A DNA stretch of 33,765 bases from JBHGBB01 sp041946755 (GTDB taxonomy: Bacteria; UBP4; UBA4092; JAOAEQ01), in the NCBI GenBank assembly GCA_041946755.1, contig JBHGBB010000015.1:1-33765 (forward strand), given 5' to 3'. Below, piece after piece: positions 8,748-17,545 of this stretch. Position 1 is the first letter of the stretch; each line of letters begins with the position of its first letter. A program made the position numbers and the translations under genes. The notes under the pieces were generated by a model that saw nothing but the letters and a program-made list of their open reading frames with translations, had not been told where the DNA came from and searched no databases.

Positions 8748-8780
8748 GGGACCAGAGCGGGTCTGACCCGCTCTGGTCCC
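8748..8780. repeat. Palindrome family C, copy 1
   Basis: Perfect 15-bp arms GGGACCAGAGCGGGT and ACCCGCTCTGGTCCC flank a 3-nt centre. The core CCAGAGCGG/CCGCTCTGG recurs at 26533-26573 between atpD and atpC. Confidence 0.85.
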
Positions 8781-8837
8781 CCTCCCAATAAGGAAGATAA
8801 TAAATGTCAACTCTACATAGAGAAAAAAGAGAGGCGG

Positions 8838-8864
8838 ATCAGATTGTCAGCCTGACAATTTGAT
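8838..8864. repeat. Palindrome family B, copy 2
   Basis: Arms ATCAGATTGTCAG and CTGACAATTTGAT around one C form a 13-bp stem with one wobble pair. Compared with copy 1, the G-to-T change in GGCAG/GTCAG is matched by the opposite change in the other arm, so base pairing is preserved. On the + strand a T-run follows, so it could terminate rightward transcription. Confidence 0.8.
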
Positions 8865-8876
8865 TTTTTTATTCTG

Positions 8877-8927
8877 GTAGGGGTTCAATATCTTGAACCC
8901 TTAGGGCTGAAAATATTCAGCCCCTAC
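8877..8927. repeat. Nested double hairpin
   Basis: Outer arms GTAGGGG (8877-8883) and CCCCTAC (8921-8927) enclose two hairpins, GGGTTCAA/TTGAACCC (8881-8900) and GGGCTGAA/TTCAGCCC (8904-8923). The layout allows a three-way junction in RNA or a cruciform in DNA. It lies 18 bp past the stop of the SBBP gene and may end that transcript. Confidence 0.8.
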
Positions 8928-8944
8928 TCAAGGTATTTCTGCGG

Positions 8945-11827
8945 CTAGTATTTCGGAATTATCACTTCGAAGAGAGAGAGTTCGACCGGGACTGCCAGCG
9001 GATCGACTTTCAAGGCATAAATCTGGGTGCCGGTTAATTGATTGGCTGGTAATACTGCGGTTATCGTATTATTAGTAGTGTCTACTTCACTTGGCCGTTG
9101 GGTAACAAGCTGTTCCCATTGTAATAATGATTCATTCCAATGATACATCCGCATCTGATGCTCATACTCGCTTCCACCGGAAACATCGCATAGATATTGA
9201 TGATATACGGTATCATCACTATCTTTATACTCCATAGTCAATTTGGCAGCCGTAGTAATAGTTCCTTGAGTAACAATTTTTAATACCGCATAGTTTAACC
9301 ACCCATGTTTCTCGATTAAGGTTGGCTGGCTTAAAATGATAGTTACCCCGGAATATGCAGTAGTATAATCCGTTATGGTAAGTTTATGTTTGGTATATAT
9401 CCCTATAGTCGCAACGCTAATCGTGCTTTCTCCAGTGAAAAAGAACAAAGTAAATGATTTGCCCGGAGTGAACCCAGCGGTTGCTGCACCGACTGTTGGC
9501 AAAGCGACATTAGCATATACAATACTGGTATTCGGTCCGTAAAATGATTTCTTAAAACTACTACTAATAAAATCTAACTTTGCAATCTTAATTGAAACAA
9601 GGTTATTTGTAGTGTCTACCGATTGTTTGTTTTCCACCGATTCCGGCAGCATAATCCAGCTAGCGGAAGGAATATCCCATTGATGGATCCGCATCGCGGT
9701 TTCCATATATCCTGCTTCCTTTTGGATTTCAGCATCTTTATATTCGATAACTAACGTTGCCGGGGTAGTAGTGCTAAAGGTTAAGTTTGATGGACTAAAT
9801 GAGACGGCAGATAGCTGACCATGATTATCTCCCGGTAATCCGGCAATAATGGTAGTGGTTTGAGTTAACGAATCTTTGGGAATAATAATCTTATGCTGGG
9901 TATAATAATCATTAATCGTATCCTGACTTACTTGGACTGTGGTTGCGGTACCGGCAGTAACATAATATGCTGCTGAACTGAGGGTATAAAGGATATCTTT
10001 AATCCCGCTAGGAGTAGCATCTAAACCATCCAGACTCTGAATATGCCCTGCTGGCATAGAAGTAGAAATATCGATCCCTGAAGGCGAACCAGCAGAAGTA
10101 GTGTTGCTATTAAAGGTACTAAGGATAGTTAATGTCGGGGAAGAACCGAGTGTGATTACCACTTGGGTATCATTTGCAGAGTTTATTGATACAGTAGCAC
10201 CAGTACCGAACTTATCTCCTGTTACTGGAAGGTAAAAATCGGTGGTGGTAGCACCAGTTACCTGCATCCGCTTGTCGAATTGAATGTATACCTTATCGCC
10301 AGAATCAACCGAAAGATTGCCATTTATATTGCTATAAAAAACTTTATTGAGTATAGGAGGAAAGTTAAATTTAATTATAAAAGCATCATAACCACCATTT
10401 TGAGTAGTATCGTATGAATTATAAATCATGGGGAAATCTGAAGAATTGGTCCATCCGGTTATGTAAACATTGTTATTATGATCTAATGCAATCCGATTCC
10501 CCCAATCCTCTGTATTACCTCCGATAAAGGTAGAGTATAATAACACTATTCCCAAATTGTTTAAAACAGATATATAAACATCACCAGAACCATGTTGCGA
10601 AGTATCATACGCATTTAAAGAAACGGGAAAATTAGGAGAATATGCGCTTCCTGTAATATACGCATTTCCATTATTATCTACTGCAATTCCTTCCCCTCTA
10701 TCATCGAGATTTCCACCTAAGAATGTCGAATAGACTAAAGAGGAGCCATCCTCATTTAATTTAGCAACGAAAGCATCTATGCCTAGATTATATGAAGTAT
10801 CAAAAGCATCAATCGTAATTGGAAAGCTAGTCGACGATGAAGTATATCCTGTAATATATGCATTTCCTATATTATCTACTGCGATATCAGTACCCTCTTC
10901 ATCTTGGCTTCCTCCTAAAAAAGTAGAGTAATCTAATGCCGAACCCAAAGGATTAAATTTACATATAAAAATATCCTTATTTCCACTTCCGTTAAAAATA
11001 GTATCGTATGCAGTTAGCGTATAGGGAAAATCTGTAGATTGGGTGAAACCAGTTATTAAAATATTGTTTGATTTATCAATACATATACTATTACTCTGTT
11101 CGCTACCGCCACCACCCAAATAAGTTGAAAAAACCAATGATGTACCTGTAGAATTTAATTTACATAAAAAAACATCTGTGTTCCCATTAAAACTTGTATC
11201 AAATGTACTAGTTGTTACAGGAAAATCCGATGAATTAGTTATTCCAGTAATATAAATATTATCTATGCTATCCAGCGCAATAGCATATCCCTGATCCGCT
11301 AAACTACCTCCTAAATAACTTGAGAAAACCAATCCTGTACCCGTATTATTTAATTTAGTTACAAAAATATCGTAACCCTCATTATAGGTAGTATCATAAG
11401 CTCCTATCGTAACCGGGAAATCGCTTGATTGAGTATATCCTATTATACATATGTTACCTGAATTATCAATTTTTATATCTCGGCCCCTATCTTCATTAGT
11501 TCCTCCTATGTATGTCGAGAATACCATTGCAGAACCAGTACTATTCAATTTAACCACATAAGTATCGGTAGGATTACCATTATATTGATCATCAAATATC
11601 CCTGATGTGGTAGGAAAATCCGTTGATGAGGTATATCCAGTTATGAATACATTACCTATACTATCAACCGCTATATTATTTCCATGTTCATCTCCACTTC
11701 CGCCAAGAAAGGTTGAGTAGACCAGTTGGCCTGCGTTAGCGAAGCCAACTAAAGAACTGAATAACGAAAGAACGGAGAAACCGAAAAACAAAAACAGAAA
11801 GAAAGAGCGCAAGAATTTAGGAACCAT
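8945..11827 (-). CDS. Secreted SBBP-repeat (beta-propeller) protein
   Basis: A 960-aa exported protein. It has a signal peptide ending near FANA (about residue 32), then seven tandem SBBP repeats of about 65 aa (residues about 36-490), each of the form STFLGG...D..GNIYITG.T.S.DFP followed by YD...NG..D.FV.KLN. Such repeats build beta-propeller-like surface structures. The C-terminal half contains a Big-like stretch (about 490-600) and two copies of another domain recognisable by EYKD...MR.HW...W..L...VDTTNN. The protein ends in VPVELSLFEVIIPKY with no sorting tail. AGGAG sits five bases before the ATG at 11827. The repeat part looks more AT-rich than its neighbours. Function is unknown; adhesion or a matrix role is an inference. 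Confidence 0.85.
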   Translation of the reverse strand: MVPKFLRSFFLFLFFGFSVLSLFSSLVGFANAGQLVYSTFLGGSGDEHGNNIAVDSIGNVFITGYTSSTDFPTTSGIFDDQYNGNPTDTYVVKLNSTGSAMVFSTYIGGTNEDRGRDIKIDNSGNICIIGYTQSSDFPVTIGAYDTTYNEGYDIFVTKLNNTGTGLVFSSYLGGSLADQGYAIALDSIDNIYITGITNSSDFPVTTSTFDTSFNGNTDVFLCKLNSTGTSLVFSTYLGGGGSEQSNSICIDKSNNILITGFTQSTDFPYTLTAYDTIFNGSGNKDIFICKFNPLGSALDYSTFLGGSQDEEGTDIAVDNIGNAYITGYTSSSTSFPITIDAFDTSYNLGIDAFVAKLNEDGSSLVYSTFLGGNLDDRGEGIAVDNNGNAYITGSAYSPNFPVSLNAYDTSQHGSGDVYISVLNNLGIVLLYSTFIGGNTEDWGNRIALDHNNNVYITGWTNSSDFPMIYNSYDTTQNGGYDAFIIKFNFPPILNKVFYSNINGNLSVDSGDKVYIQFDKRMQVTGATTTDFYLPVTGDKFGTGATVSINSANDTQVVITLGSSPTLTILSTFNSNTTSAGSPSGIDISTSMPAGHIQSLDGLDATPSGIKDILYTLSSAAYYVTAGTATTVQVSQDTINDYYTQHKIIIPKDSLTQTTTIIAGLPGDNHGQLSAVSFSPSNLTFSTTTPATLVIEYKDAEIQKEAGYMETAMRIHQWDIPSASWIMLPESVENKQSVDTTNNLVSIKIAKLDFISSSFKKSFYGPNTSIVYANVALPTVGAATAGFTPGKSFTLFFFTGESTISVATIGIYTKHKLTITDYTTAYSGVTIILSQPTLIEKHGWLNYAVLKIVTQGTITTAAKLTMEYKDSDDTVYHQYLCDVSGGSEYEHQMRMYHWNESLLQWEQLVTQRPSEVDTTNNTITAVLPANQLTGTQIYALKVDPLAVPVELSLFEVIIPKY

Positions 11828-11837
11828 AACGTCTCCT

Positions 11838-11861
11838 AGTTAAATAGTTAAATGGTTAAAT
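11838..11861. repeat. Tandem octamer x3
   Basis: AGTTAAAT, AGTTAAAT and GGTTAAAT follow one another without interruption and abut the AGGAG ribosome site of the SBBP gene. A 9-nt version of the same unit occurs five times at 28081-28125. Confidence 0.85.
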
Positions 11862-11962
11862 AAAAGCTTTTCTCTATGTGCTCTGCGGTGAATGTTTATT
11901 ATTCAATTAAAATTGTTACTTAAGATTAAATCGGAATAAGCGAATTTGTCAAGCGAAAATGC

Positions 11963-11997
11963 ATGAAGGATGAGGGATGAAAGAAGAAGGAAGAAAA
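11963..11997. repeat. Tandem degenerate heptamer x5
   Basis: ATGAAGG, ATGAGGG, ATGAAAG, AAGAAGG, AAGAAAA in strict 7-nt phase. Confidence 0.8.
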
Positions 11998-12151
11998 AGC
12001 TAAAATCTATCGCCGCAGATTAACCCAGATAGTTAGGATAAAAGCTGCGAATATCAGCGTAAATCAACGGCTAATACTGTTTTTCTAGGTTTCTTATTTT
12101 CGTGGTTTCATGATAAGATTTAACCGCGAATTAAGCTAATTTAGCGAATCA

Positions 12152-12595
12152 ATGATAATAACCAAATATCATCAATTTCTTGGATTTATTAATAAATATC
12201 CGTGGTGGAATTATTGGGGACCGGTATGTGGAATCGCTATAGCGATCTTCATCAGTTCATCGATATCGCATCCGCCAACTTCAGGAATCAGGATCCCGGA
12301 ATTCGATAAATTCCTGCATTCAATAGGGTATGCGGTGTTTGGCTATTTCGCCCGTCGGGCATTTAGCCAAACGAAACGAGATTTATTCGCCAGGTATGCC
12401 GGGATATTTGCCATAGTATTCTGTGTGTTTTATGGAATATCAGATGAAATCCATCAGTCGTTCGTTCCACCGCGAGAAACCGACCCGATAGATTTATTAG
12501 CTGATACCATTGGAGCAACTGTTGGACAAGCGATTCATTACATTAAGCAAACCCGAAATAAAAAACAAATGCTAACCGCAAAGAACGCTGAGTAA
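12152..12595 (+). CDS. VanZ-like membrane protein
   Basis: A 147-aa membrane protein of the VanZ-like family. The diagnostic stretch is FYGISDEIHQSFVPPRETDPIDLLADTIGATVG (residues about 107-133), with about four hydrophobic segments overall. VanZ confers low-level teicoplanin resistance in Enterococcus; most homologues are uncharacterised envelope proteins. The gene precedes an O-antigen ligase-like gene by 20 nt, consistent with an envelope role. Its C-terminal residues MLTAKNAE come from a GCTAACCGCA repeat also found at the end of dapA. Confidence 0.88.
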   Translation: MIITKYHQFLGFINKYPWWNYWGPVCGIAIAIFISSSISHPPTSGIRIPEFDKFLHSIGYAVFGYFARRAFSQTKRDLFARYAGIFAIVFCVFYGISDEIHQSFVPPRETDPIDLLADTIGATVGQAIHYIKQTRNKKQMLTAKNAE

Positions 12596-12611
12596 TAACG
12601 CAAAGTGCGCT
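12571..12611. repeat. AACCGCAAAGAACGC-type repeat across a stop codon
   Basis: GCTAACCGCAAAGAACGCTG followed by ACGCAAAGTGCGCTAAG spans the vanZ-like stop codon and ends just before the ATG at 12616. GCTAACCGCA is shared exactly with 2381-2390 at the 3' end of dapA. Confidence 0.65.
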
Positions 12612-12615
12612 AAGA

Positions 12616-14550
12616 ATGAATAAAACACGAGTTTTAATTCAAATTCTAATATACATCTTATTAGTGGTAACTCCGCTCATATTAGTTCCCGCCATATATT
12701 ATACTGCGGTGAATGCGAAAGTCTTCTTTTCGCAATTCATGATGGTAATTATTATCGTTGTATGGCTATTAATGCTGCTATGGCAGCGGAATTTCGAATT
12801 CATTAAATCGCCGTTTACTATCCCATTACTACTGTTTGCCGGTTGGATAATGTTCCGCAATATCTTTAGTCCAATTCCAATGCTCTCTTGGAAAGAAACC
12901 GAGTTATTCCTGCTCTGGATAGGTTTATATTTTGTCGCCATCAATATATTCCGCGACCAGAAATCAATGCAAATCGCGCTCTGGTGCATGATCGGTACCG
13001 GAACAATCGTTGCTATATATGGGATCATCCAATATTTCGGCTATGACCCGATGCCCTGGGCTGGTCGAACTGCTCCAAAAGGAAAAGATATCGTTATTTC
13101 GACTTTCGGAAACGCAAATTATGTTGCCGAATATCTACAGCCGGTTCTATTGGTAACAATCGCTTGGTTTATTGTCACTACTACTAGGTTTGGGATGAAG
13201 TTAATCGCAAGTATCGTTGCGTTAATCATTTTAATTTGTATTATAGTTAGCGGAGCAAGAGAGGCTTGGGTAGGATTACCAATGGTGGCGCTTATTGGCT
13301 GGCTGGTGTTAAGGAAAAGTACCAAAGATAAAGATTCCCCCGAAGTTGCAGTCAAGGTACCAAGTACCCAAAAAATAACACAAACCAAATCACTTCTGAT
13401 ATGGATGGTAATAATATTAGTTATCTTAGTTATAGCCGTAGGAATTGTTCATCACTATTCATCCCGGAGTGCTGGATGGCTGAAAAATCAGGTATATTCT
13501 TTGTCGGATGTGCATCAATTCCAGGAACGGTTTTTAATCTGGCAGATAGCGATTCAAATGATTCATGAACATCCAATCTGGGGTTTCGGAGCTGGTGGTT
13601 TTCGAATAAACTTTATGGACCATCTAGTCCAGTTTATGTCGAAAGAAAAAAACCAAATATATATTCCAACTGTTAATGGCTGGCAAGGGAGTAATGCTAG
13701 TCAAAGCCATAATGATTATTTGCAATTAACCGTTGATTTTGGATTGATCGGCATTGCATTCTATTTTTGGTTTATTGCTACACTATTTTGGTTTGGTATC
13801 CGGGCAATTCGAATCGCTACTGATACCAGACGGAAACTCCAATGTATCGGCCTATTCCTGGCCTTGGTAGCGATTCTCATCGATTCAATGGTAAATTTTC
13901 CTTTAATGCTTCCGGCAAATGGATTACCGTTCTGGATATTGTTAGCGTTATTCAATAATACTATACAGAATGACCCGCAAAATAAGAGGGATAAAAAACC
14001 AAACAAAATCATTCATCTTCCTGCAAGAATAATTGGTAGTGTTATGATAATAATGTTAGGCGCGGTTTTATTATCTTCAATATATCATAATGTTCAAGCG
14101 AGCATTTTATTGAAGAAAGGGCGAAAAGCGGTGGTATTTAGGCAGGTTAACCCGGCACAGGAGCTCTTGTGTAAATCCATAAAATTGGATCCATTTGAAA
14201 ATGAAACCCGATTTGCTTTAGGAATTCTCTATCAAAATATCGGACAATATAATCTTGCAATCGAGCAATATTCGCAAGCGTATGGATATGATTATCGGAA
14301 ACATGTGAATTTAGGAGAGGTCTATGAGCAGATGCAAAAATATCCGGCAGCAGCAGCAGAGTTCGAGAAAGCAATAGCGGTATATCCCGACGATCCGGAA
14401 TCATGGCAACGATTAGGAAATATTTATAGTCGGTATCTCAATCAACCGAATAAAGCGATACAATGCTATGAACAATATTTGAGTTTAGTTCCACAGCCGA
14501 ATGAGGCGTTGACGATAGTAAATGAAATAAAACAACTGAAAAAAAAGTAA
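12616..14550 (+). CDS. O-antigen ligase-like polymerase with TPR tail
   Basis: A 644-aa integral membrane protein. Residues about 1-500 hold some ten to twelve membrane helices with the large extracytoplasmic loop typical of the Wzy/WaaL O-antigen ligase superfamily (HPIWGFGAGGFRINF, then SQSHNDYLQLTVDFGLIG, about 318-380). The C-terminal part (about 510-640) has TPR repeats (LGILYQNIGQYNLAIEQYSQAY, then EVYEQMQKYPAAAAEFEKAI). Family enzymes join or polymerise lipid-linked glycans at the outer face of the inner membrane; TPR-tailed forms are also linked to protein glycosylation. A short AGGTACC-AAGTACC repeat (13355-13368) is translated in a hydrophilic segment. The donor glycan is unknown. 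Confidence 0.85.
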   Translation: MNKTRVLIQILIYILLVVTPLILVPAIYYTAVNAKVFFSQFMMVIIIVVWLLMLLWQRNFEFIKSPFTIPLLLFAGWIMFRNIFSPIPMLSWKETELFLLWIGLYFVAINIFRDQKSMQIALWCMIGTGTIVAIYGIIQYFGYDPMPWAGRTAPKGKDIVISTFGNANYVAEYLQPVLLVTIAWFIVTTTRFGMKLIASIVALIILICIIVSGAREAWVGLPMVALIGWLVLRKSTKDKDSPEVAVKVPSTQKITQTKSLLIWMVIILVILVIAVGIVHHYSSRSAGWLKNQVYSLSDVHQFQERFLIWQIAIQMIHEHPIWGFGAGGFRINFMDHLVQFMSKEKNQIYIPTVNGWQGSNASQSHNDYLQLTVDFGLIGIAFYFWFIATLFWFGIRAIRIATDTRRKLQCIGLFLALVAILIDSMVNFPLMLPANGLPFWILLALFNNTIQNDPQNKRDKKPNKIIHLPARIIGSVMIIMLGAVLLSSIYHNVQASILLKKGRKAVVFRQVNPAQELLCKSIKLDPFENETRFALGILYQNIGQYNLAIEQYSQAYGYDYRKHVNLGEVYEQMQKYPAAAAEFEKAIAVYPDDPESWQRLGNIYSRYLNQPNKAIQCYEQYLSLVPQPNEALTIVNEIKQLKKK

Positions 14551-14556
14551 GGGAAG

Positions 14557-14608
14557 AACCGAAGAACGAAAAAACGAAAGAACCGTTTTGTCCATTGGTT
14601 CTTCGGTT
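14557..14608. terminator. Stem-loop between convergent genes
   Basis: AACCGAAGAAC (14557-14567) pairs perfectly with GTTCTTCGGTT (14598-14608) around a 30-nt loop. It lies in the 67-bp gap between two convergent stops. On the minus strand a run of eight T follows about ten bases beyond the stem; on the plus strand only GGTTTT follows. It is a plausible two-way terminator, though the loop is long. Confidence 0.45.
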
Positions 14609-14617
14609 GGTTTTAAG

Positions 14618-16000
14618 TTATTTATGTTTCGCCCATCGTGGATGGGTTATTCCATATTGTTCAATACGGTAATTCATTGCCCGACGAGATAATCCCAAAA
14701 GCTTTGCTGCATCTTTCTGAATCCAATGGGTCATTTCCAATGCCTGCATAATCAGTTGTTTTTCAACATCTTTTAGCGAAATCCCTTCCGGTGGAATGCG
14801 AAATTGTGCCAAGGCTTTAGCACTATCGATAGTAGTGCCACCAAGTAGACATAACGAGTTCCCCGGGATGACACTCTCATCAGCTAATAAAACGGTTCGT
14901 TCAACCGTATTTTCCAGCTCGCGAACATTTCCCGGCCAGGAATAATTCCGCAACATTGATTCTGCTTCCGATGAGAATCCGGTAATATGTTTTCCATATT
15001 GCCGAGCGTATTTTTGTAGGAAATGATTGGCGAGCAGAATAACATCATCTTTCCGGTCACGTAATGGTGGGATAGTAACACTAAAAACATTTAACCGATA
15101 AAACAAATCCTGCCGGAATTTATTGGTTTCAATAGCAGCAGTCAAATCCTGATTAGTGGCAGCAATAAGCCGAACATCGACTTTAATAGTTTTGGTTCCT
15201 CCAACCCGTTCGAATTCCTGCTCCTGTAAAACCCGTAGTATTTTAGCTTGAGTGAACAAACTCATATCCCCGATTTCATCGAGAAACAGAGTGCCTAAAT
15301 GAGCCTGCTCAAATCGTCCCATTCGTTGCTTGTGTGCACCAGTGAACGACCCTTTTTCATGCCCGAATAATTCACTTTCCAATAAAGTTTCCGGTAATGC
15401 TGCGCAGTTTACTTTTACGAAAGGTCGTGTTGCCCGATTGCTATTATAATGCACTGCACCTGCCAGGAGTTCTTTACCGGTACCAGTTTCACCAAGAAGG
15501 AGAATCGTTGCATCGGTTTTGGTAACTTTTTTCAGCGATTCCACAACACCTTTAATCGGCTTGCTCTGACCAACAATATCCTGAAAACTATACACCAGTT
15601 TTCGTTCATGCCGGAGATAAGCGAGTTCTTTAGCCGCAGTTTTTTGTTTTAATACCGACTGGACTTTACTGATTAATTCCCGGGGACTAAACGGTTTTTT
15701 TAGATAATCTGCGGCACCATTTACCATTAATCGAGCGGTTTCTTCTCTCCCACTAGAACTGGCAATAAGAATCACCGCGATACTCGCATCGGTTTCTTGC
15801 ATGGATTTCATAACCTGTAAACCACCAGCTTGAGGAATATCAAGTTCGGTGAGGATAATATCAAAATGCAGCCGTTGTCCTTCGGCAATAGCCGATTCTG
15901 CGGTTGATGCCTCAACCACCGTATATCCTTCATTTTTCAAGACACGCGCCATATTCCCGCGAAACTCAGGATCAGCATCAACAATTAATACTTGGTACAT
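14618..16000 (-). CDS. Sigma-54 activator (NtrC type) with atypical receiver
   Basis: A 460-aa response regulator with receiver (1-120), AAA+ sigma-54 activation domain (about 135-370) and a Fis-type HTH at the C-terminus (LIMQALEMTHW...KLLGLSRRAMNYRI). The AAA+ part is intact: Walker A GETGTGKE, the sigma-54 contact loop as GSFTGA, and LFLDEIGDM. The receiver departs from the norm. The phosphorylated Asp in the consensus LTDLRMP is E52 here (LTELDIP; codon GAA at 15845-15847), and the second Asp of the acidic pair is A9 (VDADP). K and S/T positions (KKPF, IASS) are kept. In NtrC an Asp-to-Glu change at this site partly mimics phosphorylation, so this protein may be active without a kinase. 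No histidine kinase adjoins it. Targets are unknown. Confidence 0.93.
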   Translation of the reverse strand: MYQVLIVDADPEFRGNMARVLKNEGYTVVEASTAESAIAEGQRLHFDIILTELDIPQAGGLQVMKSMQETDASIAVILIASSSGREETARLMVNGAADYLKKPFSPRELISKVQSVLKQKTAAKELAYLRHERKLVYSFQDIVGQSKPIKGVVESLKKVTKTDATILLLGETGTGKELLAGAVHYNSNRATRPFVKVNCAALPETLLESELFGHEKGSFTGAHKQRMGRFEQAHLGTLFLDEIGDMSLFTQAKILRVLQEQEFERVGGTKTIKVDVRLIAATNQDLTAAIETNKFRQDLFYRLNVFSVTIPPLRDRKDDVILLANHFLQKYARQYGKHITGFSSEAESMLRNYSWPGNVRELENTVERTVLLADESVIPGNSLCLLGGTTIDSAKALAQFRIPPEGISLKDVEKQLIMQALEMTHWIQKDAAKLLGLSRRAMNYRIEQYGITHPRWAKHK

Positions 16001-16089
16001 TTTAGATACTCAATTCGAATCTTAATGCTCCTAGATACGAGTGAATAGTATATTCTAACTCGCATCAACAGACGTTAAGATCCAGATTT

Positions 16090-17304
16090 TTATAATAAAC
16101 CAGGAATCGCAATATCCTGTTTGATAATCTGACCAGGTAATGTTATTTGATTCGGCCAGATTTTTCTACCGGGATAAATAGCAGTATGAATACCGGTATG
16201 TACTTTATCACCGATAATCGCACCGAATTTAGTTCTTCCGGTATCAATCAGCTTACATTTTACCACGGACTTAACCGTTTGTGCATCATGCCGCCAATTA
16301 GCCGTGACTGTTCCGGCAGCAATATTAACATATTCGCCGAGTACCGAATCTCCGATATAACTCAAATGATTCATATAGGTATTGCGCATAATCACCGAAT
16401 TCTTGATTTCAACACCATGGCCAGCCCGGCAGTTGTCACCGATAGCAGTAATTCCACGGATATAGCAATTCGGACCAATCGTACAATTTTTACCGATGAT
16501 AATCGGTCCTTCCAAATAGGTTCCATTTTTAATCAGAGTTCCTTCTCCAACAGCAATCGCTCCTTTGATGGTTACCCGGTCTTCAATCGTTCCTTGGATA
16601 TTGGTTTTAAGGTTAGCGAGGAGATATTCATTAGCATTCAACAGTTCCCAGGGATAACCAATCGGTAGCCAATAATCTTGTACCAATTCACAAATTACTT
16701 GATCCTGTTCTGCAAGTAGATTTAATGCATCGGTAACTTCATATTCACCCCGATCAGTTTTCTGAATCTTATGCAGTAACTGGAACACTTTCTTATCAAA
16801 AACATAGAAACCAGTGTTGGCGATTTTCGAAGGCGGATTTTTCGACTTTTCAACTACCTTTACTAAACGTTGTTTATCCAGCGCAAAAATCCCATATTTC
16901 TCCGGATTATCGACCTCTTTACCCAAAACCGCATAATCATGCGATATACATCGGTCCATATCTTTTCTAGAGAATAAATCATCGCCATTAGTTAAAATAA
17001 ATCGGTCTTTAATATAAGGTTCTGCTTGTAACGCGGCATGGCCGGTACCGAGTTGCTCTTTTTGTTCGATATAGCGTAATCGTAATCCTTGATATGAATT
17101 TCCAAACTGCGATTGAATCATATCTTTCCGATATCCAACAATCAAGATAACTTCTTCTGCAAGGCCAATAAACTGATCAAGAGTATGTTCTAAAATCGGT
17201 TTATTAGCTATCGGTAATAACGGTTTCGGTTTGGTTAATGTGAGAGGATAGGTCCGGGTAGATTTACCTGCAGCCATAATTACTACTTGTGCAACTGATT
17301 TCAT
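16090..17304 (-). CDS. Sugar-1-phosphate nucleotidyltransferase with hexapeptide beta-helix
   Basis: A 404-aa two-domain protein like the GlmU/RmlA-type bifunctional enzymes. Residues about 1-235 are a nucleotidyltransferase (VVIMAAGKSTRTYPLT...KPKPLLPI, GTGHAAL, LTNGDDLF), and about 245-395 are left-handed beta-helix hexapeptide repeats (IGKNCTIGPNCYIRGITAIG and so on) as in acyltransferases. The likely reaction is UTP or dTTP plus sugar-1-phosphate to NDP-sugar, perhaps with N-acetylation of an amino sugar. Compared with the common GxGTR motif, one Gly is Ser (GKSTR). Length is below canonical GlmU (about 450) and similar to archaeal bifunctional forms. A GGAG lies 11 bases before the ATG. 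It probably feeds glycan synthesis; the exact substrate is open. Confidence 0.85.
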   Translation of the reverse strand: MKSVAQVVIMAAGKSTRTYPLTLTKPKPLLPIANKPILEHTLDQFIGLAEEVILIVGYRKDMIQSQFGNSYQGLRLRYIEQKEQLGTGHAALQAEPYIKDRFILTNGDDLFSRKDMDRCISHDYAVLGKEVDNPEKYGIFALDKQRLVKVVEKSKNPPSKIANTGFYVFDKKVFQLLHKIQKTDRGEYEVTDALNLLAEQDQVICELVQDYWLPIGYPWELLNANEYLLANLKTNIQGTIEDRVTIKGAIAVGEGTLIKNGTYLEGPIIIGKNCTIGPNCYIRGITAIGDNCRAGHGVEIKNSVIMRNTYMNHLSYIGDSVLGEYVNIAAGTVTANWRHDAQTVKSVVKCKLIDTGRTKFGAIIGDKVHTGIHTAIYPGRKIWPNQITLPGQIIKQDIAIPGLL

Positions 17305-17545
17305 AGAGTAAGTCGCTCCATAATAAAACGAATAGTCGATAGATTAGGGAAAAAACCGAACAAACGAATTTTAGTTATGCCCATGAAAGAAAAGGTATTT
17401 TGGTTCTATCAAGCGTGAATTAACGACTACTCGTTACTAAATTTATCGAGATAATCTTGTTTAAATGACGATTTAAATGATATTATGTTCAGAAAAGCAA
17501 GGTTCTGTCAACTATAAATTTATATTGTGGGATAAAAAAGATAAA

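Larger units (their letters stand above)
8455..8944. other. Gene-free gap packed with four palindromic elements
   Basis: This 490-bp gap lies between the convergent ends of the permease and the SBBP gene. I see no coding sequence or RNA gene. It holds GTGATTCGTGACGAG-like short repeats near 8461-8490 and four separate palindromes (8587-8619, 8748-8780, 8838-8864, 8877-8927), each listed below. One or more may serve as transcription stops for the convergent genes, but none carries a classical T-tract on both sides. Confidence 0.75.
11828..12151. other. Divergent intergenic region with two tandem repeat blocks
   Basis: This 324-bp region separates the SBBP gene and the vanZ-like gene, which are transcribed outward, so it should contain both promoters. 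I could not pick convincing -35/-10 pairs. It carries an 8-nt triplet repeat (11838-11861), a 7-nt quintuple repeat (11963-11997), and degenerate CGCAGATTAACCCAG-like and CGCGAATTAAG-like units near 12011 and 12123. Confidence 0.7.

Noticed and set aside
8455..8944. Possible non-coding RNA or tRNA in the large gap
   Set aside because: No cloverleaf or known RNA pattern was found; the structure is explained by separate palindromes.
16147..16668. A 173-codon open frame on the plus strand inside the nucleotidyltransferase gene
   Set aside because: It is antisense to a well-supported enzyme gene, has a low-complexity Ser/Asn/Ile composition and matches no family.
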